Assembly: GCA_028820635.1 (NCBI GenBank)
Contig: JAPPIG010000116.1
Span: 1-64,000, forward strand
Direction: 5' to 3'
DNA: 64,000 bases
Source: Candidatus Poribacteria bacterium
Lineage (GTDB): Bacteria > Poribacteria > WGA-4E > WGA-3G
Both the position numbers and the translations under genes were made by a program. Each line of letters opens with the position of its first letter. Positions within the stretch are counted from its first letter, which is position 1. Shown here in pieces: positions 17,353 through 27,576 of this stretch. Under the pieces are notes generated by a model. That model worked only from the letters and a program-made list of their open reading frames with translations, searched no databases and was not told the DNA's origin.

Positions 17353-19902
17353 CTATTTTTGTATGACCATGCGCCGCGTTGCTGTGATCTGTCCAGCAGA
17401 GAGTGTATAGAAATAGACTCCACTTGCGACAGGTTCACCAAATTCATTTTTACCATCCCAATATGCCGCACGATTCTGCTGCTGATAGAGTCCTGCAGAC
17501 TGATTTCCTACATCTAATATCCGAATTAACTTACCATCTGAAGAATAGATATAGATTGTTACATCTGTAGCCTCTGCCAACTGATACGGTATCCATGTCT
17601 CTGGGTTGAAAGGGTTCGGATAGTTTGGGAGAAGTGCCGTCTTTTTCGGTGTCAACGCTACTAATAACTGTTCAAGGAAACGGATACCCTTTTGTGATGT
17701 TATATCTGTAAGGTTCAATTGTTGTACTTGGGTAAGCCATTTCTGTACATCTGCTCTTGTAGGAGCGAACTTTTGATTGAGATTTACTGCCAAGGGTGCA
17801 GCTGCAGCGTTTTCTATGGCTCCTGCCACTTTGATAAGATCCGCAATATTAACAATTCCGTCGCCATTCACATCCGCAGGATTTCGACCTGTTTGTCCGA
17901 AGTTTGCAGCAACAACGACTAAATCGAAAACATCAACCACACCATCTCCATTTACATCTGCTTCATGAGTTGATGGGTTGATTAAGGAAGCATAGTCCCA
18001 CAATAGTATTGTCCCGCCACTTCCCATTGTTGCCAGAGTATTGCCATCGGGACTAAACGCAAGGTTAAAAACACCATCAGGTGTTCCCATCAGCGTTAAT
18101 TTGAGTTCGCCACTTTCTGGATCCCAGAACCGCATGGTGCCATCTTCCCAATACCCTGTAGTTACAAGCGTTTGCCCATCCGGGCTGAAGATAATATTCT
18201 TAAACCTTCCAACATGCCCAGTGATAATTGTGTTTTTCTTACCAGTGTAAACATCCCACAAATGCACTTCCTGTCCACTGCCTCCAGTCGCAATGGTGTT
18301 CCCATCCGGACCGAATACAATATTGCTGGATTCGGATATAAAACCAGTAAAAGTTCTAATGAGTTTCCTGCTTGCGATATCATACAAATGTATTCCGGTA
18401 TTATCTTCATATACGAACTTGCGACTATCCGGACTGAATGTAATACGCGAAACACCTTGCCCATTTCTGATGATCGTCCAAAGCGGGTGACCTGTGGCAG
18501 CATCCCAAAATATAGTTTTTTTATCTCCACTACTACTTACGAGAAAGCGTCCATCTGGACTGAAGGTGACATAATAGATGCCACGCTCATGACCCAACAA
18601 AATTGCTTTTTCCTTACCAGAGTTTACATCCCATAGTCTTACCGAGTAATCATCAGCGAACCATAGATTATCCGTCATTGTGCCGCCGCTACTGGCTATA
18701 GTGCGTCCATCTGGACTAAAGGCAACCCATTCAACAGGTCCTATATGTCCTATGAAAGTCTTTATGTTTTTGCCGCTTGCCGTATCCCAGAGTCGCACTG
18801 TTTTATCTCTACTACCGCTTACTATTGTGCGACCATCTGGACGAAACGCTATATTGGAAAAATTTTGCACATGCCCGACTATTGTTGCTCTTTGCACAAG
18901 ACTTTTCGTATCCCACAGAATGATAGTTCCATCCTTACTTCCACTCACCAAAGTAGTCCCGTCCGGACTAAACGCAACATTTGTGATTTCGTTAGAATGT
19001 TCAATAAGGGTTGTTTTGTAGCTACCTGTAGAAGCATCCCACAGACACACTGTCTTATCTGTGCTACCAGTCGCAAGGGTGCTGCCATCCGGACTAAACG
19101 CGACACTATTGACACCCCCCATGTGTCCAATGAGGGCGGTTTTCAGCGTACCAGTTGCTATATCCCAAAGATGAACTTGGACTTTCCATACACCGCCGCA
19201 ACTTGCTATTGTACTACCGTCTGGGCTGAATACGATATTAGCATCGTAAGGAGACCTATCTTCTGCTAATCTAATCGTTGCTTTAAGTTCACCAGTAGCA
19301 GCATCCCATAATTTCATCGCAGTTTCATCGTCCTCATAACCACAACTAACAAGAATGGTGCCATCTGGACTGAAGGCAACGGTATCAACACCGTACTCAT
19401 GACCCATCAATGTGGTTTTTAGCACGCCAGTTGAAACATCCCATAGTTTTACAGTTCTGTCTTCCGATTCACTACCAGTCGCAACCGTCTTTCCATCTGG
19501 ACTAAAAGCAATACTTGTAATATAGCCTATGTTTCCTGAAACAGTGCGTTGTAGATCGCCAGTGGCAACATCCCATAGATGAAATTTAGTGTAACCGCTG
19601 CTTGCGAGTGTTTTACCATCAGGACTGAACGCCACACTTGAGGGATAGCCTGTGTTATTTGTAAGTAAAGTGAGTTCTTTACCTGTATAACCATCGTAAA
19701 TCCAAATCCCGATAGAACTTGCAACTGCGAGAAGAGAACTATCTGGTGAAAAAGTGATATTGCCATATATCTCCCCTTTCCCTAAGCGCATTTTGGCACC
19801 CTCAGGCAGCCCCCATTGCAGGTAATCTTGGGAAAACGCACTCGGTAAAGACCAAATTGAAATAAGAAATAGAATCAGAATCGAAAGTCGTATGATTTTC
19901 AT
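17353..19902 (-). CDS. Secreted WD40-dockerin protein, type A
   Basis: 849 aa with signal peptide MKIIRLSILILFLISIWSLP ending AFSQ. Mature start DYLQWGLPEGAKMRLGKGEI. Fourteen WD40 units, the ninth with an insertion (TMTDNLWFADDYSVRLWD) shared with the type A protein at 22433. Dockerin pair DVNGDGVVDVFDLVVVAANF and ADVNGDGIVNIADLIKVAGA, then VQQLNLTDITSQKGIRFLEQ and the FlgD-like tail ending RRMVIQK. The stop TAG lies inside AATAGGAGAT, the ribosome site of the following gene. Closest relative in the window appears to be the gene at 22433-24979 (same insertion, same VYTGKKNT/VYTGERNT blade). Confidence 0.9.
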   Translation of the reverse strand: MKIIRLSILILFLISIWSLPSAFSQDYLQWGLPEGAKMRLGKGEIYGNITFSPDSSLLAVASSIGIWIYDGYTGKELTLLTNNTGYPSSVAFSPDGKTLASSGYTKFHLWDVATGDLQRTVSGNIGYITSIAFSPDGKTVATGSESEDRTVKLWDVSTGVLKTTLMGHEYGVDTVAFSPDGTILVSCGYEDDETAMKLWDAATGELKATIRLAEDRSPYDANIVFSPDGSTIASCGGVWKVQVHLWDIATGTLKTALIGHMGGVNSVAFSPDGSTLATGSTDKTVCLWDASTGSYKTTLIEHSNEITNVAFSPDGTTLVSGSKDGTIILWDTKSLVQRATIVGHVQNFSNIAFRPDGRTIVSGSRDKTVRLWDTASGKNIKTFIGHIGPVEWVAFSPDGRTIASSGGTMTDNLWFADDYSVRLWDVNSGKEKAILLGHERGIYYVTFSPDGRFLVSSSGDKKTIFWDAATGHPLWTIIRNGQGVSRITFSPDSRKFVYEDNTGIHLYDIASRKLIRTFTGFISESSNIVFGPDGNTIATGGSGQEVHLWDVYTGKKNTIITGHVGRFKNIIFSPDGQTLVTTGYWEDGTMRFWDPESGELKLTLMGTPDGVFNLAFSPDGNTLATMGSGGTILLWDYASLINPSTHEADVNGDGVVDVFDLVVVAANFGQTGRNPADVNGDGIVNIADLIKVAGAIENAAAAPLAVNLNQKFAPTRADVQKWLTQVQQLNLTDITSQKGIRFLEQLLVALTPKKTALLPNYPNPFNPETWIPYQLAEATDVTIYIYSSDGKLIRILDVGNQSAGLYQQQNRAAYWDGKNEFGEPVASGVYFYTLSAGQITATRRMVIQK

Positions 19903-19914
19903 GAGTTTGGTCTC

Positions 19915-22422
19915 CTATTTTCGTATAACCATTCGTCGTGTTGCAGTGAAGTTTCCAGCAGAGAGTGTATAAAAGTAGACACCGCTCGCGATGGGTTCAC
20001 CAAGTTCATTTTTTCCATCCCAATATGCTGCCCTACTTCGCTTTTGATATATCCCCGGAGATTGATTACCCAACACCAATGTCCGAACCAAATGTCCATC
20101 TGTGGAATAGATATGAAGTGTAACATCTGCTGAGTTTGCTAATTGATAAGGTATCCAAGTTTCTGGGTTGAAAGGGTTCGGATAGTTAGATAAAAGCATC
20201 GTCTTTTTTGGTGTTAACGTTACTAAGAGTTGTTCAAGCACTGCGATGCCTTTATAGAATGCTGGTATTTTGCTGTTAACTTGTGCCGTTTTATTTAACC
20301 ACTGTTGTACTTCTGCAGCTGTGAGTAAGTCTATTGATTGTGGATATCTTGATGGTGCGCCATTTACATTTTCCAGAGCAGCAGCAACTAACAAAATATC
20401 AGCGATGTTGATAACACCATCCCCGTTCACATCAGCTGCATTTCCATCTCCTGGCTGTCCAAAATGGGACGCTACAAAGATTAAGTCTTGCAGGTCCACA
20501 CTACCATCAAGGTTCGTATCCTCAGCAAGTTGTTGTATTTCATTTTTAGTGCCTAAAAAGGCAGTGTAATCCCATAAGAGAACCGTTCCATCCCAACTTC
20601 CAGTAGCAAGGATGCTACCATCAGGATTAAAATTTATGTTGTAAACACTACTCGTATGGTCTGTGAGGGTAGCTTTTAGTGCTCCAGTAGCAACATCCCA
20701 AATCTGTACTGTAGAGTTACGCCATTCTCCACTACTACTCACAAGTGTGTTACCATCAACACTGAATGCAAGGCTACGTACCCCTTTGGTATAATCTGTA
20801 TGGATCACCCTTGATTCTTCAGTAGCAACATCCCATAAAATAATGGTATTATCCTCGCTACCACTGGCAACGATGCTCGCGTCAGCATTAACAGCAACAC
20901 TTAACACTTTTTCCGTATGACCTGTGAAAGTTGCTAAGTTTGAACCAGTAGCGAAGTCCCACAAACGCACCGTGTGGTCATTACTTCCACTAACAAGGAG
21001 ACGGTTATCACGACTAAACGCTATTGAAGTTACTTCTTCTGTATGTCCTATAAGCGCGTTTATATAGGTGCGGCCCCTATACCATAAATGTACAGTTTTA
21101 TCATTATTTCCTGCGGCGAAGATCTGACCATCTGGACTGAATGCAATGGAAGTATAGCCTGCAGTTAAAGAGCTGCCTCCTCCTCCTCCATACCACTTAT
21201 AGAGTGCAGCAGTATGAGTTGCACTTGTAATGTCCCAAAGATGTATTTGCAACCCTTCTAAACTTGCGAGTGTGTTGCCATCCGGATTGAACGCTAAATC
21301 AGAAATCAATGACCAATCCCCCACATATATCAGCTTTCTGTATTCACCTGTGGGAACATCCCAAAGATGAATTTTATGTCGACTCGAAGTAGCCAAGATA
21401 TTGCCATCGGGACTTAACGCCATTCCTGCAACGCCCCTTGTATGACCAAAAATAGACATTTTACGCGCACCACTTTCAACATCCCACAGAAACAACTCGT
21501 CTCCTCCCCCACTCGCGAGGGTGCTACCGTCAGGACTGTATGCTACAGAATTTATTCCCCACCGATGATGTCCACTGAGTACCGCCTTGAGAGTGCCAGT
21601 AGCAAGTTCCCATAGATATAAACCGTCAAAACCACCAGTTGCAATTGTTTTCCCATCCGGACTTATAGCAAAACTATTGACGGATAGAGTGTTGAAATCT
21701 TTTATCTTCTCTCCAGAATTAATATCCCATACCTTTATTTTTTCGGACGAATTCCCAGATATTAGCGTGTTTCCATCTGGACTGAACACGAAATTTCTGA
21801 GGCGTGCACGCTTGGACAAAGTACTTATATGTGAACCTGTGGTAATATCCCAGAATTGTAACAAACCCTCTGCATTTGAACTAAGAAGTCTCTTACCATC
21901 AGGACTGAATTCAACAAACTCTATACTATCTGTTTCTAATTGGATTGTAATTGTTTGTTCTCCAGTAGAAATATCCCAGATACTAATTACATTACCAATG
22001 TCAGTCGCGAGTACGTTCTTATCAGGACTAAAGATGACATAGCGGATATCTAATGTGTCACCCTTTAGTGTGCTTTTTACAGTGCCATCTGACATGTTTC
22101 GTACACTTGCTATGTTGTCTTTATTGATACTAACAAAGATATCGGCATAAGGACTTATACCCAATAAATTTGCAGGATTCTCAGCAATTAAATTCAATTC
22201 CGCACTTGTGTGTGTATCATATACCCAAATTCCTATGGAACTTTCAACGATCAAATGATCGCCATCGGGCGAAAACTTGATATTACTAACACTTCCCTTG
22301 CCAAGACGTAATTTAGCCCCTTCAGGTAAATCCCATCGTGTATAGTCCTGCGCAAAACTGTTTGATGGAAAAGCCATCATAACTAACAGTAGCGTTAAAA
22401 GTGAGAGTTGCATCCTTTTCAT
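19915..22422 (-). CDS. Secreted WD40-dockerin protein, type B
   Basis: 835 aa with signal peptide MKRMQLSLLTLLLVMMAF ending SFAQ, and AATAGGAGAAAAACA before the ATG. Type B N-terminus (DYTRWDLPEGAKLRLGKGSV, then SIGIWVYDTHTSAELNL). Fourteen WD40 units; blade 10 has the type-specific KTVHLWYRGRTYINALIGH and blades 6 and 8 use A-x-SPDG in place of AFSPDG. A Gly-rich insert YKWYGGGGGSS precedes blade 10. Dockerin pair DTNLDGSVDLQDLIFVASHF and ADVNGDGVINIADILLVAAA, then the FlgD-like tail ending RRMVIRK. Stop TAG overlaps the next gene's ribosome site. Confidence 0.9.
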   Translation of the reverse strand: MKRMQLSLLTLLLVMMAFPSNSFAQDYTRWDLPEGAKLRLGKGSVSNIKFSPDGDHLIVESSIGIWVYDTHTSAELNLIAENPANLLGISPYADIFVSINKDNIASVRNMSDGTVKSTLKGDTLDIRYVIFSPDKNVLATDIGNVISIWDISTGEQTITIQLETDSIEFVEFSPDGKRLLSSNAEGLLQFWDITTGSHISTLSKRARLRNFVFSPDGNTLISGNSSEKIKVWDINSGEKIKDFNTLSVNSFAISPDGKTIATGGFDGLYLWELATGTLKAVLSGHHRWGINSVAYSPDGSTLASGGGDELFLWDVESGARKMSIFGHTRGVAGMALSPDGNILATSSRHKIHLWDVPTGEYRKLIYVGDWSLISDLAFNPDGNTLASLEGLQIHLWDITSATHTAALYKWYGGGGGSSLTAGYTSIAFSPDGQIFAAGNNDKTVHLWYRGRTYINALIGHTEEVTSIAFSRDNRLLVSGSNDHTVRLWDFATGSNLATFTGHTEKVLSVAVNADASIVASGSEDNTIILWDVATEESRVIHTDYTKGVRSLAFSVDGNTLVSSSGEWRNSTVQIWDVATGALKATLTDHTSSVYNINFNPDGSILATGSWDGTVLLWDYTAFLGTKNEIQQLAEDTNLDGSVDLQDLIFVASHFGQPGDGNAADVNGDGVINIADILLVAAALENVNGAPSRYPQSIDLLTAAEVQQWLNKTAQVNSKIPAFYKGIAVLEQLLVTLTPKKTMLLSNYPNPFNPETWIPYQLANSADVTLHIYSTDGHLVRTLVLGNQSPGIYQKRSRAAYWDGKNELGEPIASGVYFYTLSAGNFTATRRMVIRK

Positions 22423-22432
22423 TGTTTTTCTC

Positions 22433-24979
22433 CTATTTCAGTATTACCATGCGCCGCGTTGCTGTGAACTGTCCAGCAGAGAGTTTGTAGAAATAGACTC
22501 CACTTGCAACAGGTTCACCGACCTCATTCTTACCGTTCCAATACGTAGCACGATTCCGCTGCTGATAAAGTCCTGCAGGCTGATGTCCCATATCTAAAGT
22601 GCGAATCAACTGTCCATCGGAAGCATAAATCTGGATTTTTATATCTGCAGCCTCTGCCAATTGATACGGTATCCAAGTTTCTGGGTTGAATGGGTTCGGA
22701 TAATTAGGTAACAGAATTGTCTTTTTCGGTGTTAATGTAAGCAAGAGTTGCTCAAGAAAACGGATACCTTTTTGTGATGTTACATCTGTCAGGTTGAGCT
22801 GCTGTGCCTGTATGAGCCATTGTTGCAAATCTTTTGCGTTGAACGCGGTAAGTGTCTTTTGATACAAGGATGGTGCTCCCGCGTTATCTAACGCTGCAGC
22901 TACCTTGATAAGATCGGCAATATTAACAACACCATCTCCATTTACATCTGCAGAATTTGGACCTGTTTGTCCAAAGTTTGCAGCAACTACGACCAAATCG
23001 GAAACATCAACAATACCATCACCATTTACATCTGTTTCATGAGTTGATGGATTGATTAAGGAAGCATAGTCCCACAATAGTATAATTCCCGTATCGACCG
23101 ATAGGGCAAGTGTCTTACCATCGGGGCTAATCGCAAGATGATATTCACCATCTGGTATATCCTTGAGCATTAGTTTGAGTGCACCACTTTCTGGATCCCA
23201 AAACCGCAATGTTCCATCTTCCCAAAAACTTGTAGTTACGAGCGTCTGCCCATCAGGACTGAAAAGGACATGTTTAAACTCGCCAACATGCCCAGTGATA
23301 ATTGTGTTTCTCTCGCCAGTGTAGACATTCCACAAATGTACTTCCTGACCACTCCCACCAGCCGCAATTGTGTTCCCATCCGGACTGAATACGATTTTAC
23401 TGGTTTTGGGTATGAAACCAGTATACGTTTTAATTAGTTTTCTACTTGCGAAATCCCACAAATGGATTCCGGTACTATCTCCATATATGAACTTAAGACT
23501 ATCCGGACTGGACGTAATGTCCCCAACTCCTTTCTCAATTCCAGTGAACGTCCAAAGAAGATCACCTGTGGCAGCATCCCAAAAAATGGGTTTTAGATTA
23601 GAAGCGTAAGTTGTGAGAACCCGTCCATCCGGGCTAAAGGTGACACGATGGATGTCATGTTTATGTCCAATAATTGTTGCTTTCTGGGATCCGGAGTGAA
23701 CATCCCATAACCTTATCGGGTAGTCATCAGCAAACCATCTATCCTCATAAATTACGCCACCGCTACTGGCTATAGTGCGTCCATCTGGACTAAAGGCAAC
23801 CGATATAACTGGACCGAGGTGTCCTATCAAGGTTTTTTGGTTTTTGCCAGTTGTCGTATCCCACAGTCGCACCTTTGTATCCCTACTTCCACTCACAATT
23901 GTGTGTCCATCTGGACTGAACGCTATCTGTGAGAACCCTGATATATGTCCTGTGATGGTAGTTCTTCGCTCAAGCTTCTCCGCATCCCACAGAATGATAG
24001 TGCCATCCTTACTATAACTTGCAAGAGTAGTTCCATCTGGACTATATGCAACGCTCGCGACATCATCAGTATGTGCTATCAGCGTTGTCTTATAATTACC
24101 TGTAGCAACATCCCACAGACACACCGTATTATCCAGACTACCACTCGCAAGTGTACGGCTATCCGGACTAAAAACTACATCGTTGACGCCGCCTACGTGT
24201 CCTATAAGGGTGTTTTTCAGGGTGCCACTTGCTATATCCCAAAGATAGATATGTGCGGCATATCGACTACCACAAATTGCTATTGTGCTGCTGTCTGGAC
24301 TAAATGCGATATTCGCGTCGTACGCCCTCCTATCTTCTGTTAATAGAAAAGTTGCTCTGAGTTCACCAGTAGCAACATCCCATAATTTCATTGTAGTGTC
24401 TTCCCCTTCATAACCACCACTAACGAGAAATGTTCCATCTGGACTGAAGGCGATGGTATCAACACCCCTCTGATGCACCGTAAGGGAGTTTTTTAGTTCT
24501 CCGCTTGAAACATCCCAAAACTTGACTGTTCCATCTTTATAATACCCGCTACTTGTCGCGATCGTTTTTCCATTAGGGTTGAATACTATACTTGAGATAG
24601 ATCTGGTGTGCGCAGATATAGTTAGCTTGAGATTACCAGTGTCAACATCCCACAAAAAAAGTTCGGAAGAATCATTACATGCAAGTGTTTTACCATCAGA
24701 ACTGAATGCTATTTTGGAGTAATAGTCTAAATTACTTGATAGCAAATTGAGTGCCTTCCCAGTGAAGCCATCGTAAATCCAAATCCCAATTGGAGTGGTA
24801 ACTGCAAGTAGAGAACTATCTGGCGAAAAAGTGATATTGCCAGTTATCTCTCCTTTCCCGATACGCATTTTTGCCCCTTCAGGCAAGCCCCATTGCATGT
24901 AATCTTGCGAAGAAGCATTTGGTGAAAAGTGAATTGAAATAAGAGCAAGCAGTAAAATGGTGGATCGTATCGTCTTCAT
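22433..24979 (-). CDS. Secreted WD40-dockerin protein, type A
   Basis: 848 aa with signal peptide MKTIRSTILLLALISIHFSP ending ASSQ, and AATAGGAGACTAAAAA before the ATG. Type A N-terminus DYMQWGLPEGAKMRIGKGEI. Fourteen WD40 units including the insertion DRWFADDYPIRLWDVHSG that pairs it with 17353-19902. Dockerin pair DVNGDGIVDVSDLVVVAANF and ADVNGDGVVNIADLIKVAAA. The linker SLYQKTLTAFNAKDLQQWLI is nearly identical to that of 12300-14834 although the propellers differ more, which suggests exchange of C-terminal modules between copies. FlgD-like tail ends RRMVILK. Confidence 0.9.
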   Translation of the reverse strand: MKTIRSTILLLALISIHFSPNASSQDYMQWGLPEGAKMRIGKGEITGNITFSPDSSLLAVTTPIGIWIYDGFTGKALNLLSSNLDYYSKIAFSSDGKTLACNDSSELFLWDVDTGNLKLTISAHTRSISSIVFNPNGKTIATSSGYYKDGTVKFWDVSSGELKNSLTVHQRGVDTIAFSPDGTFLVSGGYEGEDTTMKLWDVATGELRATFLLTEDRRAYDANIAFSPDSSTIAICGSRYAAHIYLWDIASGTLKNTLIGHVGGVNDVVFSPDSRTLASGSLDNTVCLWDVATGNYKTTLIAHTDDVASVAYSPDGTTLASYSKDGTIILWDAEKLERRTTITGHISGFSQIAFSPDGHTIVSGSRDTKVRLWDTTTGKNQKTLIGHLGPVISVAFSPDGRTIASSGGVIYEDRWFADDYPIRLWDVHSGSQKATIIGHKHDIHRVTFSPDGRVLTTYASNLKPIFWDAATGDLLWTFTGIEKGVGDITSSPDSLKFIYGDSTGIHLWDFASRKLIKTYTGFIPKTSKIVFSPDGNTIAAGGSGQEVHLWNVYTGERNTIITGHVGEFKHVLFSPDGQTLVTTSFWEDGTLRFWDPESGALKLMLKDIPDGEYHLAISPDGKTLALSVDTGIILLWDYASLINPSTHETDVNGDGIVDVSDLVVVAANFGQTGPNSADVNGDGVVNIADLIKVAAALDNAGAPSLYQKTLTAFNAKDLQQWLIQAQQLNLTDVTSQKGIRFLEQLLLTLTPKKTILLPNYPNPFNPETWIPYQLAEAADIKIQIYASDGQLIRTLDMGHQPAGLYQQRNRATYWNGKNEVGEPVASGVYFYKLSAGQFTATRRMVILK

Positions 24980-24990
24980 TTTTTAGTCTC

Positions 24991-27576
24991 CTATTTTCGT
25001 ATGACCATGCGCCGTGTTGCAGTGAAGTTTCCAGCAGAGAGGGTATAAAAGTAGATACCGCTCGCGACGGGTTCACCAAACTCATTTTTACCGTCCCAAT
25101 ATGCTGCCTTATCTCGATTCTGATAGTTTCCCGCAGGTTGATTGCCTAATAGCAATGTCCGTACCAGCTGTCCATCTGTAGCATAGATGCGAAGTGTGAC
25201 ATCTGAAGGCTTTGCCAACTGATACGGTATCCAAGTTTCAGGATTAAACGGGTTCGGGTAGTTGGATAATAGCATCGTCTTTTTTGGAGTCAATACTGCT
25301 AAGAGTCCTTCAAGCATTGCGATGCCTTTCCGGTATTTTAGTATATTGGTGTTGACTTGCCACGTTTGACTTAACCACTGTTCTACTTCTGTAGCGGAGA
25401 TCAATTCTATAGATGCCGGTTCTAATGACGGAGCACCATTCTCATTAGCAAGCGCAGCAGCAACTAATAAGATATCCGCGATGTTGATAACACCATCTCC
25501 GTTCACATCGGCGGCACTATCATTTCCTGACTGCCCAAATTGTGACGCTACAAAAATTAGATCCCGTAGATCTACACTACCATCACGATTCACATCCTCA
25601 GCGAGTTGTTCTGTTTCATTTTCAGTGCCTATAATTGCAGGGTAATCCCATAAAAGAATCGTTCCGTCCCCACTTCCACTGATAAGTGTTCTGCCATCAG
25701 GACTAAAGACAACAATGGGACCACCACGCGTATGTGCTGTAATGTTAGTTATCAATTCACCCGTAGCAACATCCCATATCTGTATGATTGGATCTTCCCA
25801 ATTCCCACAACTTAAGAGTGTTTTACCATCATTACTGAATGTAAGTTGATGTATCCCGTTGGTGTGTTCAGTATGGATAATCCGCGGATTACCAGTCGTA
25901 ACATCCCACAGAATAATCGTGTTATCCTCACTTCCACTGGCAACTATGCTTTCATCCGGTTTAAATGCGACACTATGGACTTTGTCTGTATGTCCGGAGA
26001 AAGTTTTTATATTTGATCGGGAAGTAAAATCCCAGAGGCGCACTGTACCATCATAACTTCCACTGACAAGGGTACGGTTATCACGACTAAAAGCAATTGA
26101 AGTTACCTCATCTGTGTGTCCTTTAAGCGCGTCTATATAGGTGCGTCCCTTATACCACAAATGTACTGTTGAATCCTCATGTGCTGCAGCGAGGAGATTG
26201 CCATCTGGACTGAAAGCAATAGACCTATATTTTTGAGATGCCGTTGTGGTGTTTGCTATCCCATGACCGTACCACTTATAAATAACAGTAATTTGTGCGG
26301 TACTGGAAACGTCCCAAAGATGAATTGCCCAAAAAGCTAAACTTGCAAGCGTGTTTCCATCCGGACTGAAAACTAAATCCCTATGATATGAAAGTCTTCC
26401 TCGTCCATATATAAACTTTTTGTATTCGCCTGTATTAGGATCCCATAAATGGATATTGTGCGAATTCGAAGTGGCAAGGAGATTACCATTTGGACTGATT
26501 GCCATTCCAGCAACACCGCTTGTATGTCCAGTAATAGACAATTTGCGCTCACCACTTTCAACGTCCCACAGATATAGTTCATCGATGCCTCCACTCGCGA
26601 GCGTGCTACCATCCGGACTGAACGCTACTGAAAATACCCATGAAAAACTTCTACCAAGTTCAGCTATGTGCGTTCCCGTAGCAACATTCCACAGATGCAA
26701 GCCTGAATAACCGCCGGTTGCAAGCGTGTTACCATCCGGACTTATAGCTATACACCGGAGCGATAGTGCGTCAAATTCAATTATCCTCTTTCCAGTGTTA
26801 ACATCCCACACCTGTACGTTATAGTTCGTATCTCCACTTATGAGCGTGCTCCCATCTGAACTGAAGGCAAGATAACGTATTCCTCGCGTATACTTGGATA
26901 AAGTAACTTTGTGTGTAGCAGTCGCAACATCCCATAGTCGTAGGGTGCGATCCGAACTTACACTTGCAAGTGTCGAACCATCGAGGCTAAAGACAATAGA
27001 TCCTACCCATTTAGTATGTCCTTCAAGAGTCGCATTCTGTTCTCCAGTATTAAGATTCCAAAGATGGATATCTTCATTACTGGCACCTGCAAGCACCTGA
27101 ACATCCGAACTAAAGGCAATACGGTGAATATCCTCCGTATCCCCTTTTAGGGTTACCTTAACGCTACCATCTGTTAAGTCCCGCAATTGTATTGTATCGT
27201 CTGCTCCCTTACTAACATACATACTGGCATCCGGACTCACACCGAGTACGTTCGAAGGATTCTCAGCAACAAAATCCAATTCCACACCTGTGTGTGTATC
27301 ATATACCCACATACCTATGGAACTTTCAACGATCAAACGGTTGCCATCGGGTGAAAACGTGAGATTACCAACACTTCCCTTGCCAAGACGCATCTTAGCC
27401 CCGTCAGGTAAATTCCATCGTGTATAGTCCTGGGCAAAGGTATTCTGTAGAAATAGGGTTGAAATTACAAACAGTAGTAAAATCGGATTCTTAATTAAAA
27501 ATTGCAAAAAACCCTTGTGCCGTAACTTATTTTTTTCGCTTTTTGTCTGAATGTTCTGGAATTTAGTAGATGTCAT
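24991..27576 (-). CDS. Secreted WD40-dockerin protein, type B (first of array)
   Basis: 861 aa, first gene of the array. It has a longer N-terminus than its paralogues: about 30 polar and basic residues (KSEKNKLRHKGFLQFLIKNP) precede the hydrophobic core, which ends TFAQ near residue 49. The start ATG is supported by ATAGGAGTCC nine bases upstream; that ATAGGAG looks like a relic of the array's junction sequence. Fourteen WD40 units, type B (SIGMWVYDTHTGVELDF, STVHLWYKGRTYIDALKGH). Dockerin pair DVNRDGSVDLRDLIFVASQF and ADVNGDGVINIADILLVAAA, then WLSQTWQVNTNILKYRKGIA and the FlgD-like tail ending RRMVIRK. Confidence 0.9.
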   Translation of the reverse strand: MTSTKFQNIQTKSEKNKLRHKGFLQFLIKNPILLLFVISTLFLQNTFAQDYTRWNLPDGAKMRLGKGSVGNLTFSPDGNRLIVESSIGMWVYDTHTGVELDFVAENPSNVLGVSPDASMYVSKGADDTIQLRDLTDGSVKVTLKGDTEDIHRIAFSSDVQVLAGASNEDIHLWNLNTGEQNATLEGHTKWVGSIVFSLDGSTLASVSSDRTLRLWDVATATHKVTLSKYTRGIRYLAFSSDGSTLISGDTNYNVQVWDVNTGKRIIEFDALSLRCIAISPDGNTLATGGYSGLHLWNVATGTHIAELGRSFSWVFSVAFSPDGSTLASGGIDELYLWDVESGERKLSITGHTSGVAGMAISPNGNLLATSNSHNIHLWDPNTGEYKKFIYGRGRLSYHRDLVFSPDGNTLASLAFWAIHLWDVSSTAQITVIYKWYGHGIANTTTASQKYRSIAFSPDGNLLAAAHEDSTVHLWYKGRTYIDALKGHTDEVTSIAFSRDNRTLVSGSYDGTVRLWDFTSRSNIKTFSGHTDKVHSVAFKPDESIVASGSEDNTIILWDVTTGNPRIIHTEHTNGIHQLTFSNDGKTLLSCGNWEDPIIQIWDVATGELITNITAHTRGGPIVVFSPDGRTLISGSGDGTILLWDYPAIIGTENETEQLAEDVNRDGSVDLRDLIFVASQFGQSGNDSAADVNGDGVINIADILLVAAALANENGAPSLEPASIELISATEVEQWLSQTWQVNTNILKYRKGIAMLEGLLAVLTPKKTMLLSNYPNPFNPETWIPYQLAKPSDVTLRIYATDGQLVRTLLLGNQPAGNYQNRDKAAYWDGKNEFGEPVASGIYFYTLSAGNFTATRRMVIRK

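Larger units (their letters stand above)
12300..27576 (-). repeat. Three-fold tandem array of a two-gene WD40 unit (B-A)x3
   Basis: Six minus-strand genes in transcription order 27576, 24979, 22422, 19902, 17341 and 14834. Types alternate B, A, B, A, B, A. Type A starts with Q/R-W-x-LPEGA-x-x-R-x-GKG-x-I-x-G and ends with LNLTD(V/I)TSQKGIRFLEQLL before NYPNPFNP. Type B starts with W-x-LP-(E/D)-GA and SIG-(I/M)-W-(V/I)-YD-(T/A)-H and ends with LLTAAEVQQWLN-like and KGIA-(V/M/I)-LE before NYPNPFNP. Every junction is 10-12 nt. Strict alternation implies duplication of a gene pair rather than of single genes. Confidence 0.88.
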
